Assembly (NCBI GenBank): GCA_041661865.1
Contig: JBAZTO010000056.1
Span: 1 to 23,157 of the forward strand
Direction: 5' to 3'
Length of the DNA stretch: 23,157 nt
From: JBAZTO01 sp041661865
GTDB lineage: Bacteria; Planctomycetota; Phycisphaerae; SM23-33
Shown one piece after another: positions 7,759 through 14,871 of this stretch (position 1 is the stretch's first letter; each line of letters starts with the position of its first letter). A model generated the notes under the pieces. The model saw only the letters and a program-made list of their open reading frames with translations. It was not told where the DNA came from and made no database searches. A program made the translations under genes and the position numbers.

Positions 7759-8601
7759 TTAGGGTTTGATGATGGAAGTCCAGATTGACGGATCGTGCTT
7801 GCCGACGGTAAGGACGGAATTGCACGTGCGGCTCTTGGCCATGCAGTGCGGCATCTCGACGGGATAGAGGGTCCGCGTCTCAAAACCCTTGGCCATCTTG
7901 CCGTCGGTCACGTCGCCCTTGTCGTAGCCGAAGTAGAGCACATGATCGGCCCACTCCTTGACGCGCAGGCGGATGCTGCTCTTGCCGCTGCCGGGCGACT
8001 GGAGGCGCGGCTCGTAGCGGAGCCAGTTGGGACCGTTGGGATTGGGCACCTCGGTGGTGCAATCGTGGGCGATGAGGATCACGTTGCGGCCGGCGCGGAT
8101 GTGCTGGTCGAGGTCGCCCAGGAGCATCAGGAAGGTGTCGTACATGTAGCCGAAGTGCTTGCCGTAGCCGTAGTCTTCAAGCCGCTCGGCCCTCTGGCCG
8201 TTGTCCTTCTTGACGTTGGCCAGCACCCACGCGCCACAAAGCTCCTCGGCCTTGGTGACCGAGTCGATGACGATCGTGCGGATTTCATCCCAGCCGTCAG
8301 CCTGGAGGACGCTACGCAGATCCTGCCAGTTGCCCACGCCGCTGACCAGGCGAATGTCCAGTTCGCTGGGAAGCTGAGGCCGCAGCACCGGCATGGACTC
8401 GTCCAGGTCGATGAAGGCCACCGGCCCCGGCGCCACCGACGCCTCACTGGTCTTGCCGATGCCGCCGGTGCCGTACAGGACGATCTTGTGGCCCTGGGGC
8501 TTGATGGTTCCGAACGCCACCTTCCTGCGGCCAGGGGGCGGCTGACGACTGGCCGCGGTCTGTGTCTGCGGCGCGGTGCGGGGTTCTGCCAAGGCAACCA
8601 T
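7759..8601 (-). CDS. RecA-like AAA ATPase (Sak4-type recombination ATPase)
   Basis: This 280-residue P-loop ATPase matches phage AAA proteins of the Sak4 type, minimal RecA relatives that assist single-strand annealing. Walker A is GTGGIGKT (44-51), FIDLDE (63-68) follows the strand after it, Walker B is TIVIDS (109-114), and VILIAHD (174-180) is a sensor-like strand. The first 30 residues are Ala/Pro/Gln-rich and probably flexible. The ATG at 8601 is taken because GAGGAGA lies six bases upstream; the upstream in-frame ATG at 8625 has no such site. The neighbours (SSB-like gene after it, Cys-bearing nuclease before it) make a phage recombination cassette. Confidence 0.82.
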   Translation of the reverse strand: MVALAEPRTAPQTQTAASRQPPPGRRKVAFGTIKPQGHKIVLYGTGGIGKTSEASVAPGPVAFIDLDESMPVLRPQLPSELDIRLVSGVGNWQDLRSVLQADGWDEIRTIVIDSVTKAEELCGAWVLANVKKDNGQRAERLEDYGYGKHFGYMYDTFLMLLGDLDQHIRAGRNVILIAHDCTTEVPNPNGPNWLRYEPRLQSPGSGKSSIRLRVKEWADHVLYFGYDKGDVTDGKMAKGFETRTLYPVEMPHCMAKSRTCNSVLTVGKHDPSIWTSIIKP

Positions 8602-8630
8602 AGTGTGTCTCCTCTGTTCTGCCAAAAGGG

Positions 8631-9446
8631 TTAGTGGGTCTCTTCAGGAAGCGGGAACAGCTCGGCGACGACGGCGTAGAGCTTGGTCAGGTTCTCGCCC
8701 AGCAGGTGGGCCTTCAGCGCCCGCTGCGTCTTGCCGTAGCACTCGCGGACGACGGCCAGGGCGCTGCGACCCTTCTCGTTGGCCACCAGATAGTCGCGGA
8801 GCAGGATGATCGGCTCATCCTCGGGGCCGCTGGCCAGGCCCGTCTTGAGCACCTTGCAGAAGTGGACCAGCCGCTCGTGGTCGATGCTGTAGTAGGCCCG
8901 GGCGATCACGGCGCGGGTGACGGCCGTCGCCACGCCACGGGCGCGTTCGGCAATCATCAGGTGCTTCATCGCAAAACACACGGCGTCGAGGTGCTGGGCC
9001 AGAAGCTCGGCCTCCTGGCCGTAGGACAGGCGGACCAGCGGCCTGAGACCCCGGACCATGCAGCGGAGCGTTGCCAGGTGCTTGTGGTCGATCTCCCGCC
9101 CGAACCGCTGGCTCAAACTCATGCGGTCGGCGTTGTTGCGGACCAGCCCGCCGTCGTAGCACTCGATGTTCGCGGCCGGTTCATTGAAGAAGACCCGCGT
9201 CTTGACCGGAACATCGGCCATGACGATGGCCCACAGGCGGTGCTGGCCATCCAGCAGCCGTCCGCCGGGGCTGAAGGCCAGACCCTGATGGGTGAGCCTC
9301 CAGCGGCCGGACTTCATTTCGCAGGCGAGGCGCTCGACGTGGCCCTGATTGATGGGCCGGTTGTGCGTGTTGCCCTCCAGCCAGCGAGCGGCCATCGAGG
9401 GTGTCACTTCCAGTACGACGTTGTGCGGTTCGTTTGCGGCTACCAT
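8631..9446 (-). CDS. ParB-fold DGQHR protein
   Basis: This 271-residue protein has an N-terminal ParB-like fold: NRPINQGHVERLACEM (29-44), GRWRLTHQGLAF, and LLDGQHRLWA (64-73). This DGQHR type is frequent in phages and plasmids, and its biochemical role is not established. The rest (about 100-270) is helical, with an SLSQRFG region and several basic helices. Start 9446 has GAGGAGA six bases upstream; an in-frame ATG five codons earlier has no suitable site. It lies between the AAA ATPase gene and a second ParB-fold gene. Confidence 0.72.
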   Translation of the reverse strand: MVAANEPHNVVLEVTPSMAARWLEGNTHNRPINQGHVERLACEMKSGRWRLTHQGLAFSPGGRLLDGQHRLWAIVMADVPVKTRVFFNEPAANIECYDGGLVRNNADRMSLSQRFGREIDHKHLATLRCMVRGLRPLVRLSYGQEAELLAQHLDAVCFAMKHLMIAERARGVATAVTRAVIARAYYSIDHERLVHFCKVLKTGLASGPEDEPIILLRDYLVANEKGRSALAVVRECYGKTQRALKAHLLGENLTKLYAVVAELFPLPEETH

Positions 9447-9467
9447 GTGCTGTCTCCTCAAAAGGGG

Positions 9468-10196
9468 TTAGGGTGTCGGCTGCTGAAGATGGGCGGCAAT
9501 CCGCTCGACCAGGGCGGCCAGCCAGGACTCGTCGAATAGCTCGATCAGCGTGTTGGCCGCCATCTGGGGGTTCTCGCGGGGAAGCGACAGCGGCACCATC
9601 GGCACGGGCTTGCTGTGCCCCAGAACGGGCTTGAAGGCGCCGCTTGACGCCGAAGGCGGCGAAGGGCGTTTGGCGGACTTGCCGGCCGTCTTGCCGATGT
9701 TGGCGGTCTTGATGGTCCGCCCGTCCCGGCCGGTGCGACTATCGGATTTTCCGATAGTGCCGGAACCCTCCAGTTCCTTGCGGTACTTGGCCACCGTCTC
9801 GAAATACACCCCGACGTGCTCAGCGACTTCCCGGTCGCTTCGGCCGGCGCCCTGGGGATGCCGCAGCGCCGCCAGGACGGCGCGGCGCTTGTCTTCATTG
9901 GAACGCTGGAGGCCGTGCGTCCGGTTGGCCGAGTAACTGAGCCACTGGGCGTCGGCCTGCGTGCCCGTCGTGACGTTGGCATCGATCTCCGCCAGGCCAA
10001 GCAGGCGGGATGCGTGAACGCGGTGGAACCCATCCCACAGCCAGTAATCCTGGCCGTCGTACACGACCTCGATGGGCGGGAAGGTCATGCCGGCCCGCAT
10101 ATCGTCGGCGTAGGACTTGATCTGCTGCTGCCGGAGCTTCCCTCGCGGCTGCGTACCGCCGTCCAGACGAATCAGTTCTATACGAATGCGTTCCAT
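9468..10196 (-). CDS. ParB-fold DNA-binding-like protein
   Basis: This 242-residue protein combines a ParB-like domain (about 1-95) with a helix-turn-helix-like segment. The ParB part has TQPRGKLRQQQIKSYADDM (15-33), FPPIEVVYDGQDYWLWDGFH (39-58) and ANRTHGLQRSNEDKRRAV (90-107). Residues 119-140 (RSDREVAEHVGVYFETVAKY) read as a helix-turn-helix that may bind DNA. A Lys/Ser/Pro-rich linker (145-205) and a helical tail follow. GAGGAGG lies about 10 bases before the ATG. The start follows the nuclease stop by two bases. It may act as a regulator or an origin/partition factor; no ParA is present in the window. Confidence 0.75.
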   Translation of the reverse strand: MERIRIELIRLDGGTQPRGKLRQQQIKSYADDMRAGMTFPPIEVVYDGQDYWLWDGFHRVHASRLLGLAEIDANVTTGTQADAQWLSYSANRTHGLQRSNEDKRRAVLAALRHPQGAGRSDREVAEHVGVYFETVAKYRKELEGSGTIGKSDSRTGRDGRTIKTANIGKTAGKSAKRPSPPSASSGAFKPVLGHSKPVPMVPLSLPRENPQMAANTLIELFDESWLAALVERIAAHLQQPTP

Positions 10197-10198
10197 GT

Positions 10199-11155
10199 TC
10201 AGGAAGCCTCCTCGCTGGCAAGCTCGGGGTTCACGTCGGAAAGAACCTGGTAGCCCGACGGCGGGTTGTCGGGATTGGCGCGGACGCTATTGAGACACAG
10301 GTTGGCGAACTCGCACTGGCCGCAGGTCATCCTTCCGACGTTGCGGAAGTGGGCACGCGACGGATCATCCAGGCGCGATGCGCGGCGGCGGAGTTCCATC
10401 AGATACTGGGCCTGCTGCCACAACTCGGCGCGATACTCGGCCAGTTCATCCTCCAGGCGGGGCACTTCGCGGCGCTGGAAGTAGAAGTCAGGACGCTCGC
10501 CCAGGTCCGCCAGCAGGCGCTGGCCATAGGCTTCGGGCGTCTCGTTCTGGCGCAGGCGGATGGTGGGCTTGCGTGTCACGTCATACAGCACCGTGGCCAC
10601 GTCGTAGCCCATGGCGCGGGCAGCGAGAACATACTGGCTGATCTGGCCGTCGCAGCGGAGGCGGAGCCAGTATTCGGAGTCGGGGGCGATATCCTCGCCG
10701 GCGGTCTTGTACTCCAGCACGGCCAGGCGGCCATCAGGCAGACGGACAATCGCGTCGATCTTGCCGGCGAGCGTGAACTTCGAGCTGGCCTTGCCGGTGG
10801 CGGGGTTGACCAGCGGGATATCGAACGACATCTCGACGGCGACGACTTCAAGGTTGTCCGCGCCGTACCGCCACAGATGACCGGACAGCAGCGCCTTGAG
10901 CGTCTCGCACTCCACGGCCCAGTCAGTCGGGTCGGCCCAGGTGGGCATGGCCTGGTAGCCAGCCAGGGCACATTCCATCACCGTGGCGTCACTGGCGCCG
11001 CGATTGTTGGCCTCCAGCCCCGCATGGAAGGCGCCGCCGAATCGCAATGGCGTGGCCGTGCGAATCCGGGAAAAGCCCAACTCGTAACGGAGAAAATGCA
11101 GCCGGGGGCACTTTCGCAGCGTGGTCAGGCGAGTGGAGGTTAGCTTGGTCTTCAT
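10199..11155 (-). CDS. PD-(D/E)XK nuclease with four-cysteine cluster (Cas4/AddB-like)
   Basis: This 318-residue nuclease has a RecB-family core: GKIDAIV with D134, LEYKT with E148 and K150, and QISQY (171-175), the QxxxY motif. One Cys at 16 (LRKCPRLHF) and three at 278, 281 and 287 (CGQCEFANLC) form the pattern that holds an iron-sulfur cluster in Cas4 and AddB nucleases. No cas genes or CRISPR array are present, so a phage exonuclease that makes single strands for the annealing cassette is the likely role. The ATG overlaps the DUF1580 stop as ATGA. Confidence 0.88.
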   Translation of the reverse strand: MKTKLTSTRLTTLRKCPRLHFLRYELGFSRIRTATPLRFGGAFHAGLEANNRGASDATVMECALAGYQAMPTWADPTDWAVECETLKALLSGHLWRYGADNLEVVAVEMSFDIPLVNPATGKASSKFTLAGKIDAIVRLPDGRLAVLEYKTAGEDIAPDSEYWLRLRCDGQISQYVLAARAMGYDVATVLYDVTRKPTIRLRQNETPEAYGQRLLADLGERPDFYFQRREVPRLEDELAEYRAELWQQAQYLMELRRRASRLDDPSRAHFRNVGRMTCGQCEFANLCLNSVRANPDNPPSGYQVLSDVNPELASEEAS

Positions 11156-11493
11156 GCCCCGGCCCTCGCGAGGATGTCATCGGCTTCCTTCAGGGAACGA
11201 AGGCGGGCGTTCGAGGTGATGCCGCGCTTCCCAAGGGATGCGGGCCTGACCGGGACCGCCATCTCCAGTTCCGCGTCCACCTCGGCCAAGGCCGTAAAGA
11301 AGCGGGTCAGCGCCTGGCGGGTCGTGACGATATTCCGCCCGTAGCGGAGATACTCCAACTTCACGCCCCGAAGCCCCCTGCGACACCACCGCCAGAGGGT
11401 GGAGATTGCGGGCTTGCGTCCATTGATCCGGGGCAGAACCTTGGTGGCCTCCGTCAGGCTGAGCAGACTTTCAGTTTCCACGTCGATTGCCAT
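11152..11493 (-). CDS. DUF1580 protein, first gene of the early operon
   Basis: This 113-residue protein matches DUF1580, a family found mainly in Planctomycetes. SLLSLTEATKVLPRINGRKP (8-27) followed by STLWRWCRRGLRGVKLEYLR (31-50) reads as a MerR/excisionase-like winged helix: the L-T-E-A plus S-T-L-W-R-W pattern is that of small DNA-binding proteins that recognise the ends or promoters of mobile elements. A role as excisionase or early regulator is an inference. AGGAG lies eight bases before the ATG at 11493; longer in-frame starts at 11526 and 11622 lack a site. It stands next to repeated boxes in the upstream region. Confidence 0.75.
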   Translation of the reverse strand: MAIDVETESLLSLTEATKVLPRINGRKPAISTLWRWCRRGLRGVKLEYLRYGRNIVTTRQALTRFFTALAEVDAELEMAVPVRPASLGKRGITSNARLRSLKEADDILARAGA

Positions 11494-11600
11494 GCGATTC
11501 GCTCCTGTGCTGCCGAAAGCGATCATCGCAGGAGATTGCGTCCCTTGGGGGCGCGCCAGGGGCGCTTTGAGGGCGTTTTGCGGGCGCGCAAGATCAGGCC

Positions 11601-11649
11601 AATGTCCGCAAGGTCCGATCAAGGTCCGGTCTGGTGGGCGTAATGTCCG
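11601..11649. promoter_or_regulatory. Four AA(T/G)GTCCG boxes upstream of the operon
   Basis: AATGTCCG occurs at 11601 and 11642, and AAGGTCCG at 11610 and 11621, all in the same orientation. The spacings are 9, 11 and 21 bases, close to whole helical turns. They lie about 110-155 bases upstream of the first operon gene, where the operator of the early operon would be expected. The protein that binds is unknown; the DUF1580 product is a candidate. Confidence 0.45.
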
Positions 11650-11715
11650 ATTAAGGGGCGCTTTGGGGACGAGACGCCGCCTGGCCTTGCCTTTGGCATG
11701 CGAAGTGCATAAACA

Positions 11716-11751
11716 CCAACGGCCCGGAATCCAGTGACTCCGGGCCGTTGG
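11716..11751 (-). terminator. Integrase terminator hairpin
   Basis: A perfect 13-bp inverted repeat with a 10-base loop begins about 25 bases after the integrase stop. On the minus strand it is followed by TGTTTATG, a short T-rich stretch. It would separate integrase transcription from the early operon. Confidence 0.75.
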
Positions 11752-11775
11752 CAGAATTGCACCGTGAAATGGATC

Positions 11776-13119
11776 TCAGCCGACCTTCTCGATCACCTCG
11801 ATGGCCTTCTGCATGTCGGCCTCCGCGTAGATCAGAGTCACTGCGGCGCTGCGGTGGCCCAGAATGATCCGCGCCGTCTCCAGGCCGAACTCCTTACGCA
11901 GCCCGGTCGCGGCATTATGGCGAAGCTGGTGGGGATGCCAATGGTGAGCCTTGCGCCAGGCGCGGACTTCTGCCTTCTGGGCATCACTGAGGTGGGATCG
12001 CCACTGCTGGGGTGTTTCCCGTTTCCTCGTCTCTTCGAGCCGTTGGGACCTCAGGTGCTCGGGCAGGGGGGAGGCCAGCTCGCAGGCCCGCTCGATGGCC
12101 CGGCGATAGGCGTTGACATCGTATTGGTCGCCGGGGGTCCGCTGGGGCCTTTCGACGCGGTTGGCGCCCGGACGATTTCCGTAGTGGAGCGGGGTCTTCC
12201 GAAGTTGATGACGTTGCTGGTAGTGCTCGTGGAGTGCTTCCGCCGGCGAAAAACAGTAGCTCTCCGCCGGGCGGAGCAGGAACGGCATCAACATCGCCTG
12301 CGCCCTGGGCCCGATGTAGACGACCCGCTCGTGGCCGTGATGGGAGGTCTTGTGGTGGGGCGGTTTGTACATCCAGACCTTCCCGCTGCGGTCGATGTCA
12401 CAGGGCCGCAGGACGCACAGTTCCCCCGGCCGGGCGGCGGTCAGGAGCTGGAGTTGGATCATGGCCCAGATCTGGCGGCTGACGAAGGGCTTGACGGCAT
12501 CGACCAGTTCCTGACGGACCGGGCGCACCGGCGCGGGTTCCGGCGCCTCGCAGTAGCCCGACCGCAATCCGGCCACCGCCATTAGGGCGTGCCAGATACT
12601 GCCAGGGATCAGTTCCTGCTCGGTGGCCCAGCGAAAGATGCTCTTGATCCGGCCGGCCATGCGATTGACGCTGCTACGGCACCAGCCTTGAGCGACCATC
12701 TGCTCGCGGACGACGCGGAGCGCCATGGGGCCGAAGTCGCAGGCCCGCGTGTCGGCGTAGAGCTTCTTGAGGAACTTGATGACGGTCAGGTAATTGCCCA
12801 ATTCGGAACTGGCCGCGCCGTTGCTGCGGCGGTAGTGGTTCTCGGCATAGAGCCAGAACCGTGCGAGCATCTCCTTGACGGTGATCTGCTGGGGGTCGAT
12901 CCGCAGTTGCCTGCCGTTGGCCATCCATTCAGCCAGGACGCGGTGGTATTTCTGGAGGGCCTCGGGGCTGTTGTGGCGGCCCAGGTAGAAGGTCCTGCCG
13001 CTGAGCACGACATAGCCCTGGCCGGTGGGCTTGTGGCGACGCAGCTTGGGAACGCGGTCACTTTTTGAAAACTTTCCAGTGGGGGGAGAGGCAGAAATGG
13101 ACGCTTTTTTCACCGACAT
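11776..13119 (-). CDS. Tyrosine recombinase / integrase
   Basis: This 447-residue site-specific recombinase would insert and excise the element at the adjacent tRNA gene. The catalytic domain shows Arg230 in TAARPGEL, His397 and Arg400 in HPHQLRH, His422 in LGHRSAAVT and Tyr431 in LIYAEAD, so all key residues are present. Residues about 80-170 form the core-binding (SAM-like) domain and the basic N-terminus could bind arm sites. The distance between the first Arg and the HxLR box is long, with a charged insert near 290-390, a form often seen in planctomycete integrases. The ATG at 13119 has only a weak ribosome site. The gene ends just before a strong hairpin, and its start lies about 115 bases from the tRNA 3' end. 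Confidence 0.93.
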   Translation of the reverse strand: MSVKKASISASPPTGKFSKSDRVPKLRRHKPTGQGYVVLSGRTFYLGRHNSPEALQKYHRVLAEWMANGRQLRIDPQQITVKEMLARFWLYAENHYRRSNGAASSELGNYLTVIKFLKKLYADTRACDFGPMALRVVREQMVAQGWCRSSVNRMAGRIKSIFRWATEQELIPGSIWHALMAVAGLRSGYCEAPEPAPVRPVRQELVDAVKPFVSRQIWAMIQLQLLTAARPGELCVLRPCDIDRSGKVWMYKPPHHKTSHHGHERVVYIGPRAQAMLMPFLLRPAESYCFSPAEALHEHYQQRHQLRKTPLHYGNRPGANRVERPQRTPGDQYDVNAYRRAIERACELASPLPEHLRSQRLEETRKRETPQQWRSHLSDAQKAEVRAWRKAHHWHPHQLRHNAATGLRKEFGLETARIILGHRSAAVTLIYAEADMQKAIEVIEKVG

Positions 13120-13139
13120 GGCCGAAACCCTTTCATCTG

Positions 13140-13211
13140 CGCGAGTAGACTACTCGCGTTTCCCAGGGGCTACGGCCGCTCCGCCTAAAAGGCGGTGAAT
13201 CGCTACTCGCG
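13140..13211. promoter_or_regulatory. Palindrome and repeated box between integrase and tRNA
   Basis: A perfect 19-base palindrome, CGCGAGTAG-A-CTACTCGCG, lies at 13140-13158, and its half-site CTACTCGCG recurs at 13203-13211. A second small hairpin (CCGCCT-AAA-AGGCGG, 13181-13195) lies between them. The palindrome is about 20 bases upstream of the integrase start. The layout suits integrase arm sites, excisionase sites or an integrase operator. Confidence 0.5.
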
Positions 13212-13234
13212 ATTTCGGCGTACCTTACAATCAC

Positions 13235-13308
13235 TGAGCCGTACTGGACTTGAACCAGTGACCTCCTGCGTGTCGAGCAGGCGCTCTAGCCAACTGAGCT
13301 AACGGCCC
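13235..13308 (-). tRNA. tRNA-Val (GAC), integration site
   Basis: A complete 74-base cloverleaf can be drawn: acceptor GGGCCGT with ACGGCTC (one G-U pair at 2:71), D stem GCTC/GAGC, anticodon stem CCTGC/GCAGG, a five-base variable loop, T stem ACTGG/CCAGT with T loop TTCAAGT, and discriminator A. The CCA end is not encoded. The anticodon is GAC, valine. Base 33 is C where nearly all tRNAs have U. The integrase gene begins on the 3' side, the usual geometry for an element inserted at a tRNA 3' end; the matching att copy would be outside the window to the left. Confidence 0.92.
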
Positions 13309-13321
13309 TTACAAGACGAAC

Positions 13322-13350
13322 ACTGTAACCCCATCGACAAAACATGTCAA
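13322..13350 (-). promoter_or_regulatory. Sigma70-type promoter of the tRNA gene
   Basis: A perfect -35 box TTGACA (13350-13345) and a -10 box TACAGT (13327-13322) are separated by 17 bases on the minus strand. The expected transcription start is just before the tRNA 5' end. Confidence 0.8.
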
Positions 13351-13359
13351 GCGGAGTTG

Positions 13360-13515
13360 CAGGGCCTTTCAGTTCTCGGCGTGGCACGGGCGTCTCGCCC
13401 GTGAGTAACATGGGCATCTTGCCCATGTCAGTGTGTTTTTGCATATCGCACGGCCGGGACGGCCGTGATACTCATGGCCAAGATGGCCATGCTACGAGAA
13501 CTGAAAGGCCTTGCC
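13360..13515. repeat. MITE-like element with two double-hairpin units and 9-bp target duplication
   Basis: Perfect 16-base inverted ends (13363-13378 and 13495-13510) enclose two double-hairpin units. Direct copies of GCGGAGTTG at 13351-13359 and 13516-13524 flank the element, as a target duplication would. Unit A has CACGGGCG stems (13385-13403) and a CATGGGCA stem (13409-13427). Unit B has CACGGCCG (13449-13467) and CATGGCCA (13473-13491). The G/C swaps between units are compensated in both arms. There is no coding capacity, so any movement would need a transposase from elsewhere. Confidence 0.7.
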
Positions 13516-13593
13516 GCGGAGTTGGTCGCGGAAACCGTCGCTGACGACGTACACCCCCCTCGCCCAATTCGCGCGCGGAAAAAGTCACTTCTC

Positions 13594-13917
13594 CTATGTA
13601 GTGGCTTTGTGCTTCCGAAATGAATGATCACGGCAAAATTTGGTAACTTCTTCCGTATGTAGAACGGCCGCGGGCACAAAACAAATGATTGCGACCCAGA
13701 TCCCCGACACCGCCTTACGAAACCGATCCGCCTCTTGTTGGGTTCCGAAGCGGACGCTTCCATGATTTACGATGATCTTGACGACGCGGGCTGACTTCAC
13801 GTCCGGAGCGTTGGGGAGGTGATAATCATAGTACAAATGATAAAAGGTGGATATGCCGACTTGTGCCAGGAAAACGAGAATAAGCACAACGACTACAGTT
13901 TTTCGTACGGTTTCCAT
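13594..13917 (-). CDS. Small membrane protein, unknown
   Basis: This 107-residue protein has a hydrophobic segment at residues 7-24 (TVVVVLILVFLAQVGIST) and a second at about 71-86 (GIWVAIICFVPAAVLH), so a two-helix membrane protein with a short soluble middle is likely. The family is not recognised. It follows the isomerase stop by 33 bases in the same direction and might be cotranscribed. The ribosome site is weak (GAGATGGG), so the call is moderate. Its base composition is less GC-rich than its neighbours. Confidence 0.5.
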   Translation of the reverse strand: METVRKTVVVVLILVFLAQVGISTFYHLYYDYHLPNAPDVKSARVVKIIVNHGSVRFGTQQEADRFRKAVSGIWVAIICFVPAAVLHTEEVTKFCRDHSFRKHKATT

Positions 13918-13950
13918 ACGTTGCCCATCTCTGCCAGGACCATTGTATGG

Positions 13951-14871
13951 CTACCTTCGCGCGATGAAATTCCGCAGGAAGCCGCCGCTTTGCCGCAGAG
14001 AGGCCTTGCGGGATTCGAGCGAATCTTCGTAGGCCCGGTCCTCGACCTCGATGCAGACGGGGCCGCGGTAGCCCACGTCGCCCAGGACCGAGCAGAACAT
14101 GCCCCAGTTGATCTCGCCCAGGCCCGGCAGCTTGGGGCTGTGGTACTGGGCGGGGTAGGCCATGATCCCGACGTCGTTGAGCCGGTGGCGGTCCAGGCGC
14201 ACGTCCTTGGCGTGGACGTGGAAAATCCGGCCGGCGAATTCGCGGATGGGCGCGAGATAGTCCATCTGCTGCCAGACCATGTGGCTGGGGTCATAATTGA
14301 GGCCGAAATACTTGCTGGGGATGTCCTCGAACATTCGCCGCCAGATGGCCGGCGTGGTGGCCAGGTTCTTGCCGCCGGGCCATTCGTCGGCGGTGAAGCT
14401 CATCGGGCAATTCTCGATGCCCACGCGGACGCCCTGGTCCTCGGCGAACTTGATGAGCGGCTTCCAGGTCTTCAGGAACGCCGGCCAGTTGTCATCGACG
14501 GACTGGGTCCAGTCGCGCCCGATGAACGTGTTCATCTGGTTGACCCCGAGAACGGCTGCGGCGCGGATGACCCGCTTGATGTGGTTGACGTATGCCTTGG
14601 CCTCGCGGGCATTGGGGGTCAGCGGGTTGGGATAGTAGCCCAGGCCGCTGATCTCCACGCCCGAATCGGTCAGCAGGTTCAGGACGCGCTTGGCCCGGTC
14701 CTTGTCGAAGTCCTCGACATCCAGGTGCGTCACGCCGGCGTAGCGGCGTTCGGCCTTGCCCATCGGCCAGCACATCAGCTCCACGCACGCGAAATTCTCC
14801 GTGGCGGCGAAATCGATCACTTCTTCCAGCGAAAGGTCCGGCAGGATGGCGCTGACGAATCCGAGTTTCAT
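13951..14871 (-). CDS. Sugar phosphate isomerase/epimerase (xylose isomerase-like TIM barrel)
   Basis: This 306-residue AP-endonuclease-2/xylose-isomerase type barrel probably interconverts a sugar or inositol-related substrate. Likely metal ligands are E153 in GIENCP, D194 and H197 in LNYDPSH, H218 or H220 in FHVHAKD, and a late Glu in CIEVED. The substrate cannot be told from sequence. The ATG at 14871 has GGGAG seven bases upstream, and a longer frame to 15033 is not supported. In Planctomycetes such genes often follow a Gfo/Idh/MocA dehydrogenase; here only a deleted remnant of one precedes it, overlapping the start as ATGA. Confidence 0.88.
   Translation of the reverse strand: MKLGFVSAILPDLSLEEVIDFAATENFACVELMCWPMGKAERRYAGVTHLDVEDFDKDRAKRVLNLLTDSGVEISGLGYYPNPLTPNAREAKAYVNHIKRVIRAAAVLGVNQMNTFIGRDWTQSVDDNWPAFLKTWKPLIKFAEDQGVRVGIENCPMSFTADEWPGGKNLATTPAIWRRMFEDIPSKYFGLNYDPSHMVWQQMDYLAPIREFAGRIFHVHAKDVRLDRHRLNDVGIMAYPAQYHSPKLPGLGEINWGMFCSVLGDVGYRGPVCIEVEDRAYEDSLESRKASLRQSGGFLRNFIARR

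Noticed and set aside
3815..9539. Several plus-strand frames of 180-315 codons
   Set aside because: They mirror the minus-strand primase-helicase, SSB-like, ATPase and ParB-fold genes and show no protein motif of their own.
13385..13491. Possible CRISPR array from repeated palindromes
   Set aside because: The units are hairpin pairs without regular unique spacers, and no cas genes are present apart from a Cas4-like fold that fits a phage nuclease better.
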